Source of the DNA: JBGSWL01 sp041752455
GTDB lineage: Bacteria > Pseudomonadota > Alphaproteobacteria > Rhizobiales > Rhizobiaceae
NCBI GenBank assembly: GCA_041752455.1
Contig: JBGSWL010000172.1
Span: 1-60,905, forward strand
Direction: 5' to 3'
Length of the DNA: 60,905 nt
Shown: positions 17,392-26,007 of the stretch, piece by piece
How positions within the stretch are numbered: the first letter of the stretch is position 1
Layout: every line of letters starts with the position of its first letter
Notes under the pieces: model-generated
Told to the model about the DNA's origin: nothing
The model's database searches: none
Seen by the model: the letters and a program-made list of their open reading frames with translations, nothing else
Program-made: the position numbers and the translations under genes

Positions 17392-18864
17392 ATGAAGACC
17401 AAGGCCGGCGCGATCCTGTCTTCCATCCGTATCGACAGGTCGCAGGATCACAAGATCAGCGTCCAGCTGTACATGGGGCTTCGCGACCTCATCCTGTCGG
17501 GTGGCCTGACCGGCGGCGAGCGATTGCCTGCGACCCGCACCTTGTCCAACGAACTGGGTGTGTCGCGCACGACAGCACTCGATGCGGTCAGCCGGCTGAT
17601 TGCCGAGGGACTGCTGGAGACGCGGATCGGTGCCGGCACCTTTGTCAGCCACAAGATGACCGGCCGTGCCCGGATAGAGACCGAACCTGCCACCCGTGAC
17701 GAAGCAAGGGCGCCGCGCCTTTCGTCATCCACGATGCGGGCGCGCGAACTGTTTGCCGAGCGCCGGCGCCTGCCGCACAAGTCGCAAGCCTTTGTCACCG
17801 CCCTGCCCGCCTTGGGCAATTTTCCGATGGCGCAATGGGCGCGGCTTTCGGCGCGGCATCTCCGATCGGATCGCGATACCATCATGGGCTATGGCGATCC
17901 CTTCGGGTTGCCACGGCTCAGGGTGGCGATCGCGGCCCATATCAATGCCAGTCGCGGCATTCAGGTGGACCCGGACCTGATTTTCATCGTCGGCGGCGCA
18001 CAGCATGCGTTCTCGCTGATCGGTGCCATGCTGCTCGATCACGGCGACAAGGTCTGGTTCGAGAACCCCGGCGCCATCGGCGCGCGCAATGCGTTCATTT
18101 CGCAAGGTGCCGACCTTGTGCCTGTGGCCGTTGATGACGAAGGCATCGTCGTCGAGGACGGTCTGGCCCAGGCTCCCGATTTCCGTCTGGCGTTTGTCAC
18201 GCCGTCGCATCAGCAGCCCTTGGGCAAGGTCCTCAGCCTGTCACGTCGCCTCGCGCTTCTGGACGCTGCGGACCGGGCCGATGCCTTCGTCATCGAGGAT
18301 GACTATGACGGTGACTTCTATTTCGGACATCAGCCGCTGCCCACCTTGAAAAGCATCGATACCAAGGGCCGGGTGATTTATGTCGGCACCTTTTCCAAGA
18401 CGCTGTTCCCGTCGCTTCGCCTCGGCTTTGTTGTGGCACCGGCCAGCATGGTCGATGCCATGTCGGCGATCTTTTCGTCGGCGCTGAGTGGAGTGCCGAC
18501 CTGGCCGCAGGCCGTCGTGGCCGATTTCATCGACGAAGGACATTTTGCGACGCATGTCAGGACCATGCGCCAGCACTACAAGCGGCAGCACGACATCATC
18601 CACGAGCACGCCGGTCTGCTCGCGCCGCACATGCAGGTGGAGCGGGGATCGGCCGGGTTCCAGACGGTCGGGTTCTTCACGGACAGGGCACGGGACGAAA
18701 CGAGCTTCGTCAAGGCGGCGAACGAGGCCGGCCTGACCCTGTCGGGCATCGGCCGGTATTGTCTGACGCCGGTCCGGCACAGGGGCGTCGTGATCGGCTA
18801 CGGCACGGCCAGCGCCAGTGAAATCAAGCAGGGCATCGAGATCATGGCGAAGCTTCTCGCCTGA
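17392..18864 (+). CDS. MocR-family transcriptional regulator (GntR DNA-binding domain fused to aminotransferase-like domain)
   Basis: 490 residues. Residues 25-90 are a GntR winged helix (GERLPATRTLSNELGVSRTTALDAVSRLIAEGLLE). Residues 130-490 are a fold-type I aminotransferase domain: HQQPLG near 273, IEDDYDGDF at 301-309 with the Asp that pairs with the PLP ring, and VGTFSKTLFPSLRLG with the PLP-binding Lys at 336. Such regulators sense a PLP adduct with an amine or amino acid. It is divergent from the enolase-superfamily gene and upstream of the ABC operon in the same direction, and probably regulates one or both. Confidence 0.93.
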   Translation: MKTKAGAILSSIRIDRSQDHKISVQLYMGLRDLILSGGLTGGERLPATRTLSNELGVSRTTALDAVSRLIAEGLLETRIGAGTFVSHKMTGRARIETEPATRDEARAPRLSSSTMRARELFAERRRLPHKSQAFVTALPALGNFPMAQWARLSARHLRSDRDTIMGYGDPFGLPRLRVAIAAHINASRGIQVDPDLIFIVGGAQHAFSLIGAMLLDHGDKVWFENPGAIGARNAFISQGADLVPVAVDDEGIVVEDGLAQAPDFRLAFVTPSHQQPLGKVLSLSRRLALLDAADRADAFVIEDDYDGDFYFGHQPLPTLKSIDTKGRVIYVGTFSKTLFPSLRLGFVVAPASMVDAMSAIFSSALSGVPTWPQAVVADFIDEGHFATHVRTMRQHYKRQHDIIHEHAGLLAPHMQVERGSAGFQTVGFFTDRARDETSFVKAANEAGLTLSGIGRYCLTPVRHRGVVIGYGTASASEIKQGIEIMAKLLA

Positions 18865-18896
18865 TCCTGACGCAACGTCCGATCGCCCAAAATTGG

Positions 18897-18914
18897 TATG
18901 GAACAATTTCCATA
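18897..18914. promoter_or_regulatory. Palindrome TATGGAA-CAAT-TTCCATA upstream of the ABC operon
   Basis: Perfect 7-base arms with a 4-base spacer, in an unusually AT-rich stretch about 100 bases before the solute-binding protein gene. A copy of the half-site GTCCAAT lies 16 bases further on (18931-18937). It could be the operator or core promoter region of the transporter operon. No sigma-70 boxes with good spacing are obvious to me. Confidence 0.4.
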
Positions 18915-19017
18915 ATGGATATGCGTTGCAGTCCAATGTGACGTTATCCTTTCCCTCCCAAGAAGGACGAATGAGAAAAAGTGCACTGAAATCCAACCAC
19001 TTAACGGGGAGCGCGAC

Positions 19018-20094
19018 ATGATATATCGACTTGCAATTGCAGGGCTTCTGGCCACCTCGGTCATGACGGCGGCGCCTGCGCAGGCGGAAACACTGCGCCT
19101 TTTGACCTGGGGCTCCTATGCCCCTGAAGAACTCGTCAAAAAGTTCGAAGAAAAGTATCCCGACATCACCGTCGAGGTGACCTTCTCCAACAACGAGGAA
19201 ATGGTCGCCAAACTGCGCGCGACCGGCGGCGCGGGCTTCGATCTGGCCCAGCCAAGCCATGACCGCATCTTTGCGGCGCAGCAGGAGTACAACATCTACA
19301 AGCCGATGGACCTGTCCAAGATCAACACGGCCGGCATGCAGGCAAAACTGCTCGAAGGCGTGAAGGCGAACACGACCATCGACGGCGAAGTCTATGCCGT
19401 TCCGCACCAGTGGGGCACGTCGGGCCTGATGGCCAACATGGACATGGCACCGGACGTCGCCGCATGGGGTGACCTCTGCGATCCGAAGTACAAGGGCAAG
19501 ACATCGATGCGCCTGCGGCGGACGATCCTGCTCGGCATGGCCTTCGACATGGGCGAAGATCCGTTTGCGGCCTATGCCGACCTTGCGAAGTACCAGACCA
19601 TTCTCGACAAGGTCTCCGACAAGCTGATCGCTTGCAAGGACAACCTCAAGGCCTACTGGAAGGGCGGCGACGACCTTTCGGCCATGATGCTTTCGGGCGA
19701 AATCGTTGCCTCGGAAACCTGGGACTCGACGGCCTACAAGCTCTATGGCGAAAACCAGAAGATCGTGTTCGTGCCGCCGAAGACCGGCGCGCTCGCCTGG
19801 ATCGACACCTTCGCCCTGCCGCGCAAAGGCGAAGCTGACGATGCTGCCTACAAGTGGATCAACTTCGTGCTCGATCCCGAGAACGTCCCGATCATGTCGG
19901 CCAGCACCGGCGCGATCGCGGCTGTCGAAGGAGGCCTCGACCTGTTACCGGACGCAAGCAAGGCCGCCGTCAAGGCAGCCTTCAGCGACGAGGACATCAA
20001 CAACCTGAAGTTCTTCGCCAACATCCCTCCGGGCGTCGAAGACATGGAAGGCAAGACGCTTGAAAAGATCAAGGCTGCCACCGGCGCTGAATAA
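19018..20094 (+). CDS. Polyamine-type ABC transporter, periplasmic solute-binding protein
   Basis: 358 residues. A signal peptide ends near AQA-ET at 22-24, followed by LRLLTWGSYAPEELVKKFEEKYPDITVEVTFSNNEEMVAKL, the start typical of PotD/PotF-type binding proteins, and later VYAVPHQWGTSGL, GEIVASETWDSTAYKL and AWIDTFALPRKG. These proteins bind spermidine, putrescine or similar small cations and amino compounds. It is the first gene of a five- to six-gene run. A strong hairpin follows the stop and may raise its expression above the downstream genes. Confidence 0.92.
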   Translation: MIYRLAIAGLLATSVMTAAPAQAETLRLLTWGSYAPEELVKKFEEKYPDITVEVTFSNNEEMVAKLRATGGAGFDLAQPSHDRIFAAQQEYNIYKPMDLSKINTAGMQAKLLEGVKANTTIDGEVYAVPHQWGTSGLMANMDMAPDVAAWGDLCDPKYKGKTSMRLRRTILLGMAFDMGEDPFAAYADLAKYQTILDKVSDKLIACKDNLKAYWKGGDDLSAMMLSGEIVASETWDSTAYKLYGENQKIVFVPPKTGALAWIDTFALPRKGEADDAAYKWINFVLDPENVPIMSASTGAIAAVEGGLDLLPDASKAAVKAAFSDEDINNLKFFANIPPGVEDMEGKTLEKIKAATGAE

Positions 20095-20125
20095 GCCCCG
20101 GCCCTGCCTTCGCGCGATCTGACCG

Positions 20126-20164
20126 AAGCTGCTGCGCATCGCAACCTTGCGCAGCAGCTTTTGC
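20126..20164 (+). terminator. Hairpin with T-tract between solute-binding protein and ATPase genes
   Basis: Arms AAGCTGCTGCGC (20126-20137) and GCGCAGCAGCTT (20149-20160) pair perfectly over 12 bases with an 11-base loop, followed by T residues ending at 20162. Placed after the first gene of an ABC operon, it probably acts as a partial terminator or 3' mRNA stabiliser, giving more binding protein than membrane components. Confidence 0.75.
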
Positions 20165-20193
20165 AACTTTCCAAACCCTTCGCAGGACATTCG

Positions 20194-21306
20194 ATGCAAT
20201 CGACCGCCGAGCATGATCTGGAATGCGTGCAGGTTTCCAAGCGCTTCGGTTCCGTTCGCGCCGTGGATGACGTCTCGTTTGTCATTCCCAAAGGTTCGTT
20301 CTTTTCCATTCTCGGGCCGTCAGGCTGCGGCAAGACAACCCTGATGCGCATGATCGCCGGGTTCGAACAGCCGAGCGCGGGCGATATCCGGATCAAGGGC
20401 AAGTCCGTCATCGGCACGCCGCCCAATCGCCGCAACGTCAAGATGGTGTTCCAGCATCTGGCGCTGTTCCCGATGATGAATGTCTATGAAAACATCGCCT
20501 ATGGCCTGCGTTGTGCCGGAGCGTCGAAGGATGTGATCCGCACCAAGGTGCATGATGTTCTCGAACGCATTTCCCTGCCGGATGTCGCCAACCGGGAAAT
20601 CACCCAATTGTCGGGTGGCCAGAAACAGCGCATCGCGATTGCGCGCTGCATGGTGCTTGATCCCGATGTCCTGCTGCTGGACGAACCGCTCGGCGCGCTG
20701 GACCTGAAACTGCGCGAAGCGATGAAGATCGAACTGAAGTTGCTGCAGCACCAGTTCGACACAACGTTCGTTTACATCACCCATGACCAGTCCGAAGCCC
20801 TCGTGATGTCCGACAATGTGGCCGTCATGAATGGTGGCAAGTTCGTCCAGGTCGGGACCCCGCAAGAACTCTATCACAAGCCGGCCGCCGCCTTTGTCGC
20901 GGGCTTTGTCGGGCAGACGAACCGCTGGGCGGGGCGCGTCACGCGCATCGAGGGCAATGAGGTGGAGGTTGCAACCGAGGGCGGCCTGAATGTGCGCGGC
21001 ACTGTTTGCGGCACGGGCATGCCGCAGGTCGGCGATGCCGTGAGCGCATTCGTGCGGCCCGAATTCATCACGGCGGAGCGGTCCGGCGGCGAAACCCTGC
21101 AGGCTGACGCCGCCCACAACGTGATTGCCGGCAAGGTGGACAGCATCCTGTTCAATGGCGCCAACAGCCGCGTCCTTGTCCGTGATCGGGCGGGCGAACT
21201 CATCGAGGCCGATGTCGTTCTGACCGGGGGCGCAAACGACCCGAAGCCGAAGGACGAGGTCCTTTTGTCATGGCCCGTCGCGCAAACCATGAGCTTCCGG
21301 GATTGA
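20194..21306 (+). CDS. Polyamine-type ABC transporter, ATP-binding protein
   Basis: 370 residues from the ATG at 20194, which has GCAGGA upstream; a TTG at 20161 is the alternative. Motifs in order: Walker A GPSGCGKTT, Q-loop VFQHLALFP, signature LSGGQKQRIAIAR, Walker B VLLLDEPLGALD, switch His in YITHDQSEA. The C-terminal 110 residues form a TOBE-type regulatory domain with FVRPEFI. It energises uptake with the two permeases that follow. It belongs to the PotA/PotG group. Confidence 0.94.
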   Translation: MQSTAEHDLECVQVSKRFGSVRAVDDVSFVIPKGSFFSILGPSGCGKTTLMRMIAGFEQPSAGDIRIKGKSVIGTPPNRRNVKMVFQHLALFPMMNVYENIAYGLRCAGASKDVIRTKVHDVLERISLPDVANREITQLSGGQKQRIAIARCMVLDPDVLLLDEPLGALDLKLREAMKIELKLLQHQFDTTFVYITHDQSEALVMSDNVAVMNGGKFVQVGTPQELYHKPAAAFVAGFVGQTNRWAGRVTRIEGNEVEVATEGGLNVRGTVCGTGMPQVGDAVSAFVRPEFITAERSGGETLQADAAHNVIAGKVDSILFNGANSRVLVRDRAGELIEADVVLTGGANDPKPKDEVLLSWPVAQTMSFRD

Positions 21307-21319
21307 GGGCGGACTGACG

Positions 21320-22186
21320 ATGCAAAAGGACATCCGGCGCCTTTCGCTTTTGCTGCTTTTTGCACCCTTTGCGCTATGGATCACGCTGCTCATCATCCTG
21401 CCGCATCTTGGAATGCTGCACATTTCGCTGCGCGAGAAGGTCGCGCCACGGGTCTACGAGTTCGGCTTCGCGAACTATCTGAATTTCTTCAACGAACCGA
21501 TCTACTGGAACACTCTTTTGCGCACCGGGTCGATGTCGCTCGTGGTGACGTTTCTGGCGTTGTTGCTGGGGTTTCCCATCGCCTACTACATCGCCAAGAT
21601 CGCCGGCCGGCGTTCGCGCGGCGCGCTGTTCCTGATGTGCCTGATCCCGCTCTGGGTCAGCGACCTGATACGCGCGTTCGGCTGGATATTGTTGCTGCGC
21701 GAAACCGGGGTCGTTTCCAGCACCCTGCAATGGGCGGGCCTGATCAACGCACCCATCGAGTTTCTCTACAATGATGCCACGGTGATCATGGGGCTGGTCT
21801 ATACCGTGATCCTGTTCATGATCGTGCCGCTTGTCTCCACGCTCGACGGCATGGACGATGCCATGATCGAAGCGGGTTACAACCTTGGTGGCAACGGACC
21901 CACCGTGCTGCGCCGGATCATCATTCCCTATGCGATGCCCGGCATCGTCTCGGGCTGCATCGTCGTGTTCATGCTGACAGCGGGCAGCTACCTGACGCCG
22001 ATCCTTTTGGGCGGCAAGAATTCCAGCTGGTTCACCGAACAGATCTATGACCAGTTCATCACCCGCTACAACTGGGAGGCCGGTGCCGCGTTCGGCTTCG
22101 TGCTGCTGGCCTTCACGTCGCTGGTGGTCTGGGCGGGCCTGAAGCTGACGGGACAGACGCTGAACACCACGGTGGCGCGAAGCTGA
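21320..22186 (+). CDS. Polyamine-type ABC transporter, permease 1
   Basis: 288 residues with six hydrophobic helices. The binding-protein-dependent transport signature is near 190-215 (MIEAGYNLGGNGPTVLRRIIIPYAMPGIVSG), the EAA loop that docks on the ATPase. It resembles PotB/PotH. Thirteen bases separate it from the ATPase gene, and its stop overlaps the next permease start by one base (TGATG). Confidence 0.93.
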   Translation: MQKDIRRLSLLLLFAPFALWITLLIILPHLGMLHISLREKVAPRVYEFGFANYLNFFNEPIYWNTLLRTGSMSLVVTFLALLLGFPIAYYIAKIAGRRSRGALFLMCLIPLWVSDLIRAFGWILLLRETGVVSSTLQWAGLINAPIEFLYNDATVIMGLVYTVILFMIVPLVSTLDGMDDAMIEAGYNLGGNGPTVLRRIIIPYAMPGIVSGCIVVFMLTAGSYLTPILLGGKNSSWFTEQIYDQFITRYNWEAGAAFGFVLLAFTSLVVWAGLKLTGQTLNTTVARS

Positions 22187-23043
22187 TGGCGATCAAACCC
22201 AACATCGTCTTTCTGACCGGCTACCGCATCTATGTCGCGGCGTTCTTTGTATTCCTGGCGGCGCCGCTGGTGGGTGCCGGGATGTTCGCGTTCAACGACT
22301 CGACGTTCCCTTCGCTGCCATGGCGGGGCTTCACGCTCGATTGGTTCTTCAACGACACCGAACCGAAGCTTGGCATGTTCCACGACCGCAGGCTGATGCG
22401 CGGGCTGTACTATTCCTTCGTCATCGCCAGCTGCGTGTCGCTGCTGTCGGTGTTTGTCGGCACCTGCAACGCGTTCCTGTTTGTTCGCTACCGGTTTCCC
22501 GCCAAGGACTTTCTCTACATCATGATGGTGGTGCCGCTGGTCATCCCCGGCGTCATCCTCGGCATCTCGATCCTGCTTGTCGCCAGTTCCATCGCCAACG
22601 GGGCCGAGGAGAGCCTGTCGCTGGATCTCGATTTCCTGCGTCCGGGAATTGTTCTGGTGGTGCTTGGCCAGTTTTCCTTCATCACCACGATCACATCGCT
22701 CGTCATCATCGCCCGGCTGAAGAAGTTCGACGAAACGCTGGAAGAGGCCGCCTACAACCTTGGCGCCAGCAGGATGCGGGTCTTGCGGACGATCACCCTG
22801 CCGTTCCTGTTTCCAGCCATGGCGGCGGCAGGCATCGTGGCGTTTCTGGTCTCGTTCGAGAACTTCAACACCACCCTGTTCCTCGTCGGCTCGGAGGCGC
22901 CTCTCACCATCACGATGTATGACCGCATGGTCAAAGTCGGCTCGACGCCCGTCCTCAACGCGGTTTCATTCTTCCTAATGGTCGGGTCAGCCCTCCTCGC
23001 CCTCGTGTCGGTTCTGGTGCAACGCGACAAACCCCCAACCTGA
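22186..23043 (+). CDS. Polyamine-type ABC transporter, permease 2
   Basis: 285 residues with six hydrophobic helices. The EAA loop reads LEEAAYNLGASRMRVLRTITLPFLFPAMAAAGIVAF near 185-220, as in PotC/PotI. It should form a heterodimer with permease 1. It is followed 15 bases later by the GMC oxidoreductase gene, so import and oxidation are probably one transcript. Confidence 0.93.
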   Translation: MAIKPNIVFLTGYRIYVAAFFVFLAAPLVGAGMFAFNDSTFPSLPWRGFTLDWFFNDTEPKLGMFHDRRLMRGLYYSFVIASCVSLLSVFVGTCNAFLFVRYRFPAKDFLYIMMVVPLVIPGVILGISILLVASSIANGAEESLSLDLDFLRPGIVLVVLGQFSFITTITSLVIIARLKKFDETLEEAAYNLGASRMRVLRTITLPFLFPAMAAAGIVAFLVSFENFNTTLFLVGSEAPLTITMYDRMVKVGSTPVLNAVSFFLMVGSALLALVSVLVQRDKPPT

Positions 23044-23058
23044 AACGGGTGAACCCTC

Positions 23059-24681
23059 TTGCAAACCTATGACTTCGTGATCGTCGGGGCCGGGTCGGCC
23101 GGATGCGTGCTGGCAAACCGGCTGACGCAGAACGGCCGCTATTCGGTCCTGCTGCTGGAGGCGGGCGGCCATGACCGGCACCTCAGGATCTGGATGCCGA
23201 TCGGCTATGGCATGGCCTTCTACGACAAGCGCATCAACTGGATGTATCACTCCGAACCCGACCCCGGGACCATGAACCGCGTCAGCTACTGGCCGCGCGG
23301 CAAGGTGATCGGCGGATCATCCTCGATCAATGCGATGGTCTATATCCGCGGCCATCCGGGCGATTTCGACGACTGGGAGTCCATGGGCAATCCGGGCTGG
23401 GGCTGGCGCGATGTGCTGCCCTATTTCCGAAAGAGCGAGACAAGCGATCAGGGCGGCACGGAATGGCGCGGTGGCGACGGTCCGTTGCATGTGTCAACCA
23501 TGGCGCGGGATTTGCACCCGACATGCCAGAACTTCCTGCGCGCAGCGCAGGAGTGCGGCTTGCCCTATACTGCGGACTTCAACGCCGCCTCGAATGAAGG
23601 TGTCGGCTTCTATCAGAACACGGCCAAGGGTGGCCTTCGCATGTCGGCGGCGCGGGCGTATCTGCATCCGGCGCGCAAACGCTCCAACCTCACCGTGATC
23701 TCCAACGCGCACGCCACCCGGATCCTGTTTGACGGGCAGCGCGCAACCGGCGTCGAATTCCTGCGAAACGGCAGAACCGAAAGGGCTTTTGCCGGGCGCG
23801 AGGTGATCATGTCGGCCGGGGCGGTGAACTCGCCGCAGCTGCTGATGTTGTCCGGCGTCGGTCCGGCGGACGCCTTGAAACAACACGGCATAGACGTGCT
23901 GCACCCGCACGAGAATGTCGGCCGCCACCTGCAGGACCATCTGTGCATCGACCACACCTACAAGACCCGAGTGCCGACGCTCAACGACCAGCTTCGCCCG
24001 ATGCATGGCAAGCTGCGGCACGGCCTTGACTATGTGCTGCGGCGCCGGGGCCCGCTGTCGCTGGGCGTCAATCAGGCCGGCGGCTTCATGAAGACGCGGC
24101 CCGATCTGCCACGCCCCAACATGCAGCTTTATTTCTCGCCGGTCAGCTACACCAAGGCACCACCCGGCAAGCGCCCGCTGATGAGCCCGGATCCGTTCTC
24201 GGGATTGATCATGGGAACACAGCCGACCCGTCCGACCAGCCGGGGGCATCTGGAATTGCGCTCAGCCAATCCGTTTGATGCGCCGGCGATCCATCCGAAC
24301 TATCTGTCCACCAACCATGACATCGCCGAACAACTCGAAGGCGCGCGCTTTCTGCGCAAGCTGGCCGCAGCACCGGCGTTTGCCGAAATCCTGGCGGAAG
24401 AGATCCGTCCCGGGCCGCAGGTGGAAAGCGATGACGAGATGGTCGCCGACATCCGCGCACGGGCCGGAACCGTGTTTCATCCCGTCAGCACCTGCCGCAT
24501 GGGCGAAAGCGACCGGGACAGTGTCGTCAATGCGCGGCTGAAGGTTCACGGGCTGGCCAATCTGCGGGTGATCGACGCCTCGGTGTTCCCGGCGGTCACC
24601 TCCGGAAACACCAATGCGCCGACCATCATGGTGGCGGAAAAAGGGGCCGACATGATCCTTGCCGACCATGCGGGCACCTGA
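23059..24681 (+). CDS. GMC family FAD-dependent oxidoreductase (choline dehydrogenase-like)
   Basis: 540 residues, a normal length for the family. N-terminal dinucleotide-binding motif DFVIVGAGSAGCVLANRLT with LLLEAGG; GMC signature 1 WPRGKVIGGSSSINAMVYIRGHPGDFDDW; signature 2 GREVIMSAGAVNSPQLLMLSGVGP; and the C-terminal active-site region TVFHPVSTCRMG (His) with VTSGNTNAPTIM. The start is a TTG at 23059 with GGGTGA upstream; no ATG fits. It oxidises an alcohol to an aldehyde. Coupled to a polyamine-type importer, the substrate may be an amino-alcohol or polyol taken up by that system. Confidence 0.93.
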   Translation: MQTYDFVIVGAGSAGCVLANRLTQNGRYSVLLLEAGGHDRHLRIWMPIGYGMAFYDKRINWMYHSEPDPGTMNRVSYWPRGKVIGGSSSINAMVYIRGHPGDFDDWESMGNPGWGWRDVLPYFRKSETSDQGGTEWRGGDGPLHVSTMARDLHPTCQNFLRAAQECGLPYTADFNAASNEGVGFYQNTAKGGLRMSAARAYLHPARKRSNLTVISNAHATRILFDGQRATGVEFLRNGRTERAFAGREVIMSAGAVNSPQLLMLSGVGPADALKQHGIDVLHPHENVGRHLQDHLCIDHTYKTRVPTLNDQLRPMHGKLRHGLDYVLRRRGPLSLGVNQAGGFMKTRPDLPRPNMQLYFSPVSYTKAPPGKRPLMSPDPFSGLIMGTQPTRPTSRGHLELRSANPFDAPAIHPNYLSTNHDIAEQLEGARFLRKLAAAPAFAEILAEEIRPGPQVESDDEMVADIRARAGTVFHPVSTCRMGESDRDSVVNARLKVHGLANLRVIDASVFPAVTSGNTNAPTIMVAEKGADMILADHAGT

Positions 24682-24682
24682 C

Positions 24683-25987
24683 ATGGCACAGCACGACAGC
24701 TGCTTTTCTCCCGACTTCAAGCCAGCGCCCTATTGGTGGGATGCATCCCCTCGCCCGAGTGACACCGCTGCCGCGCTGCCTGCCTCCGCAGACGTGCTTG
24801 TCATCGGCGCCGGGTACACAGGCCTTCATGCCGCCTTGCAAACCGCGCGCGCCGGGCTTTCAACCGTCGTGATCGATGCGGAAGCTGCGGGTTTCGGATG
24901 CAGCACACGCAATGGCGGACAGATTTCCACCAGCGTCAAACCCTCCTTCGATACCCTCACCAAGCGCTATGGCGAAGCGACGGCAATCGCGATCCTGAAG
25001 GAAGGGCAGGCCTCGCTCGATCATGTGGCAGCGTTTGTCCGCGCCGAAGCGATCGATTGCGATTTCGGCGTGGTCGGCCGTTTTCATGGCGCCCACACAC
25101 GGGCGCTGTATGACAAGCTGGAGCGCGACAGCCAGACCTCCCATCCGGGCTTTGAAACCGGTGCCTTCATGGTGCCGCGCGACCGGCAACATGGCGAACT
25201 CGGAACCGATGCCTATTGGGGCGGCATTGTCTTTCCGCGCCATGCCAGCATTGATCCGGGAAAATACCATGCGGGGCTTTTGCGCGTCGCCCGCATCGCC
25301 GGGGCAGAGATCATCAGCCATTGCCGCGTGACTGATATGGTGCGCGTTGCGCAGGGTTTCGACGTGTCCACCACGTCGGGCCGGATCCGAGCCGCCAAGG
25401 TGATCGTCGCGACGAACGGCTATACAGGTCCGCTGACGCCCTTTCAGCAGCGCCGGGTCATTCCGATCGGCTCCTATGTCATCGCCACCGAGGAAATACC
25501 GGCGGAAACGATGGATCGGCTGTTCCCGACAAACCGCATCCTCTCCGACACCAGAAAGCTCGTCTATTATTACCGCCCCTCGCCCGATCGCAAACGCGTC
25601 CTGTTCGGCGGACGGGTGTCCTTGCAGGAAACCGACCCGCGCAAGAGCGGCCCAAAACTGCATGCGGAACTTGTCCGGCTGTTTCCGGAGTTGGCCGGGA
25701 CCCGCATCAGCCATTCATGGGCCGGGCTGGTCGCCTATACGTTCGACACGCTCGCGCACTGCGGCGAGGACAAGGGCCTGTTTCATGCCATGGGCTATTG
25801 TGGGTCCGGCGTCGGCATGGCCGGGTATCTGGGCTCGAAGGTCGGCAAGGTTGCTGCCGGGCTCGAAGACAAGCTTGGGCCATTCAGCGAAATCCCGTTC
25901 CCGACCCGGCCGCTCTATTCCGGAAATCCGTGGTTCCTCGCCCCCTCCGTTGCTGTCTACCGGTTGCGCGACCGCTTGGGCGTTTGA
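24683..25987 (+). CDS. DAO-family FAD-binding oxidoreductase (PuuB-like)
   Basis: 434 residues from the ATG one base after the GMC stop. FAD-binding motif ADVLVIGAGYTGLHAALQTARAG with VVIDAEAAGFGCSTRNGGQIS, then VIVATNGYTGPLTP and a C-terminal LFHAMGYCGSGVGMAGYLG, as in gamma-glutamylputrescine oxidase and related amine oxidases. It would oxidise a secondary or primary amine with release of hydrogen peroxide or transfer to quinone. Together with the importer and GMC enzyme it suggests breakdown of an aminated compound. Confidence 0.9.
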   Translation: MAQHDSCFSPDFKPAPYWWDASPRPSDTAAALPASADVLVIGAGYTGLHAALQTARAGLSTVVIDAEAAGFGCSTRNGGQISTSVKPSFDTLTKRYGEATAIAILKEGQASLDHVAAFVRAEAIDCDFGVVGRFHGAHTRALYDKLERDSQTSHPGFETGAFMVPRDRQHGELGTDAYWGGIVFPRHASIDPGKYHAGLLRVARIAGAEIISHCRVTDMVRVAQGFDVSTTSGRIRAAKVIVATNGYTGPLTPFQQRRVIPIGSYVIATEEIPAETMDRLFPTNRILSDTRKLVYYYRPSPDRKRVLFGGRVSLQETDPRKSGPKLHAELVRLFPELAGTRISHSWAGLVAYTFDTLAHCGEDKGLFHAMGYCGSGVGMAGYLGSKVGKVAAGLEDKLGPFSEIPFPTRPLYSGNPWFLAPSVAVYRLRDRLGV

Positions 25988-26007
25988 CCGGCGGCACCGT
26001 ATCCAAG

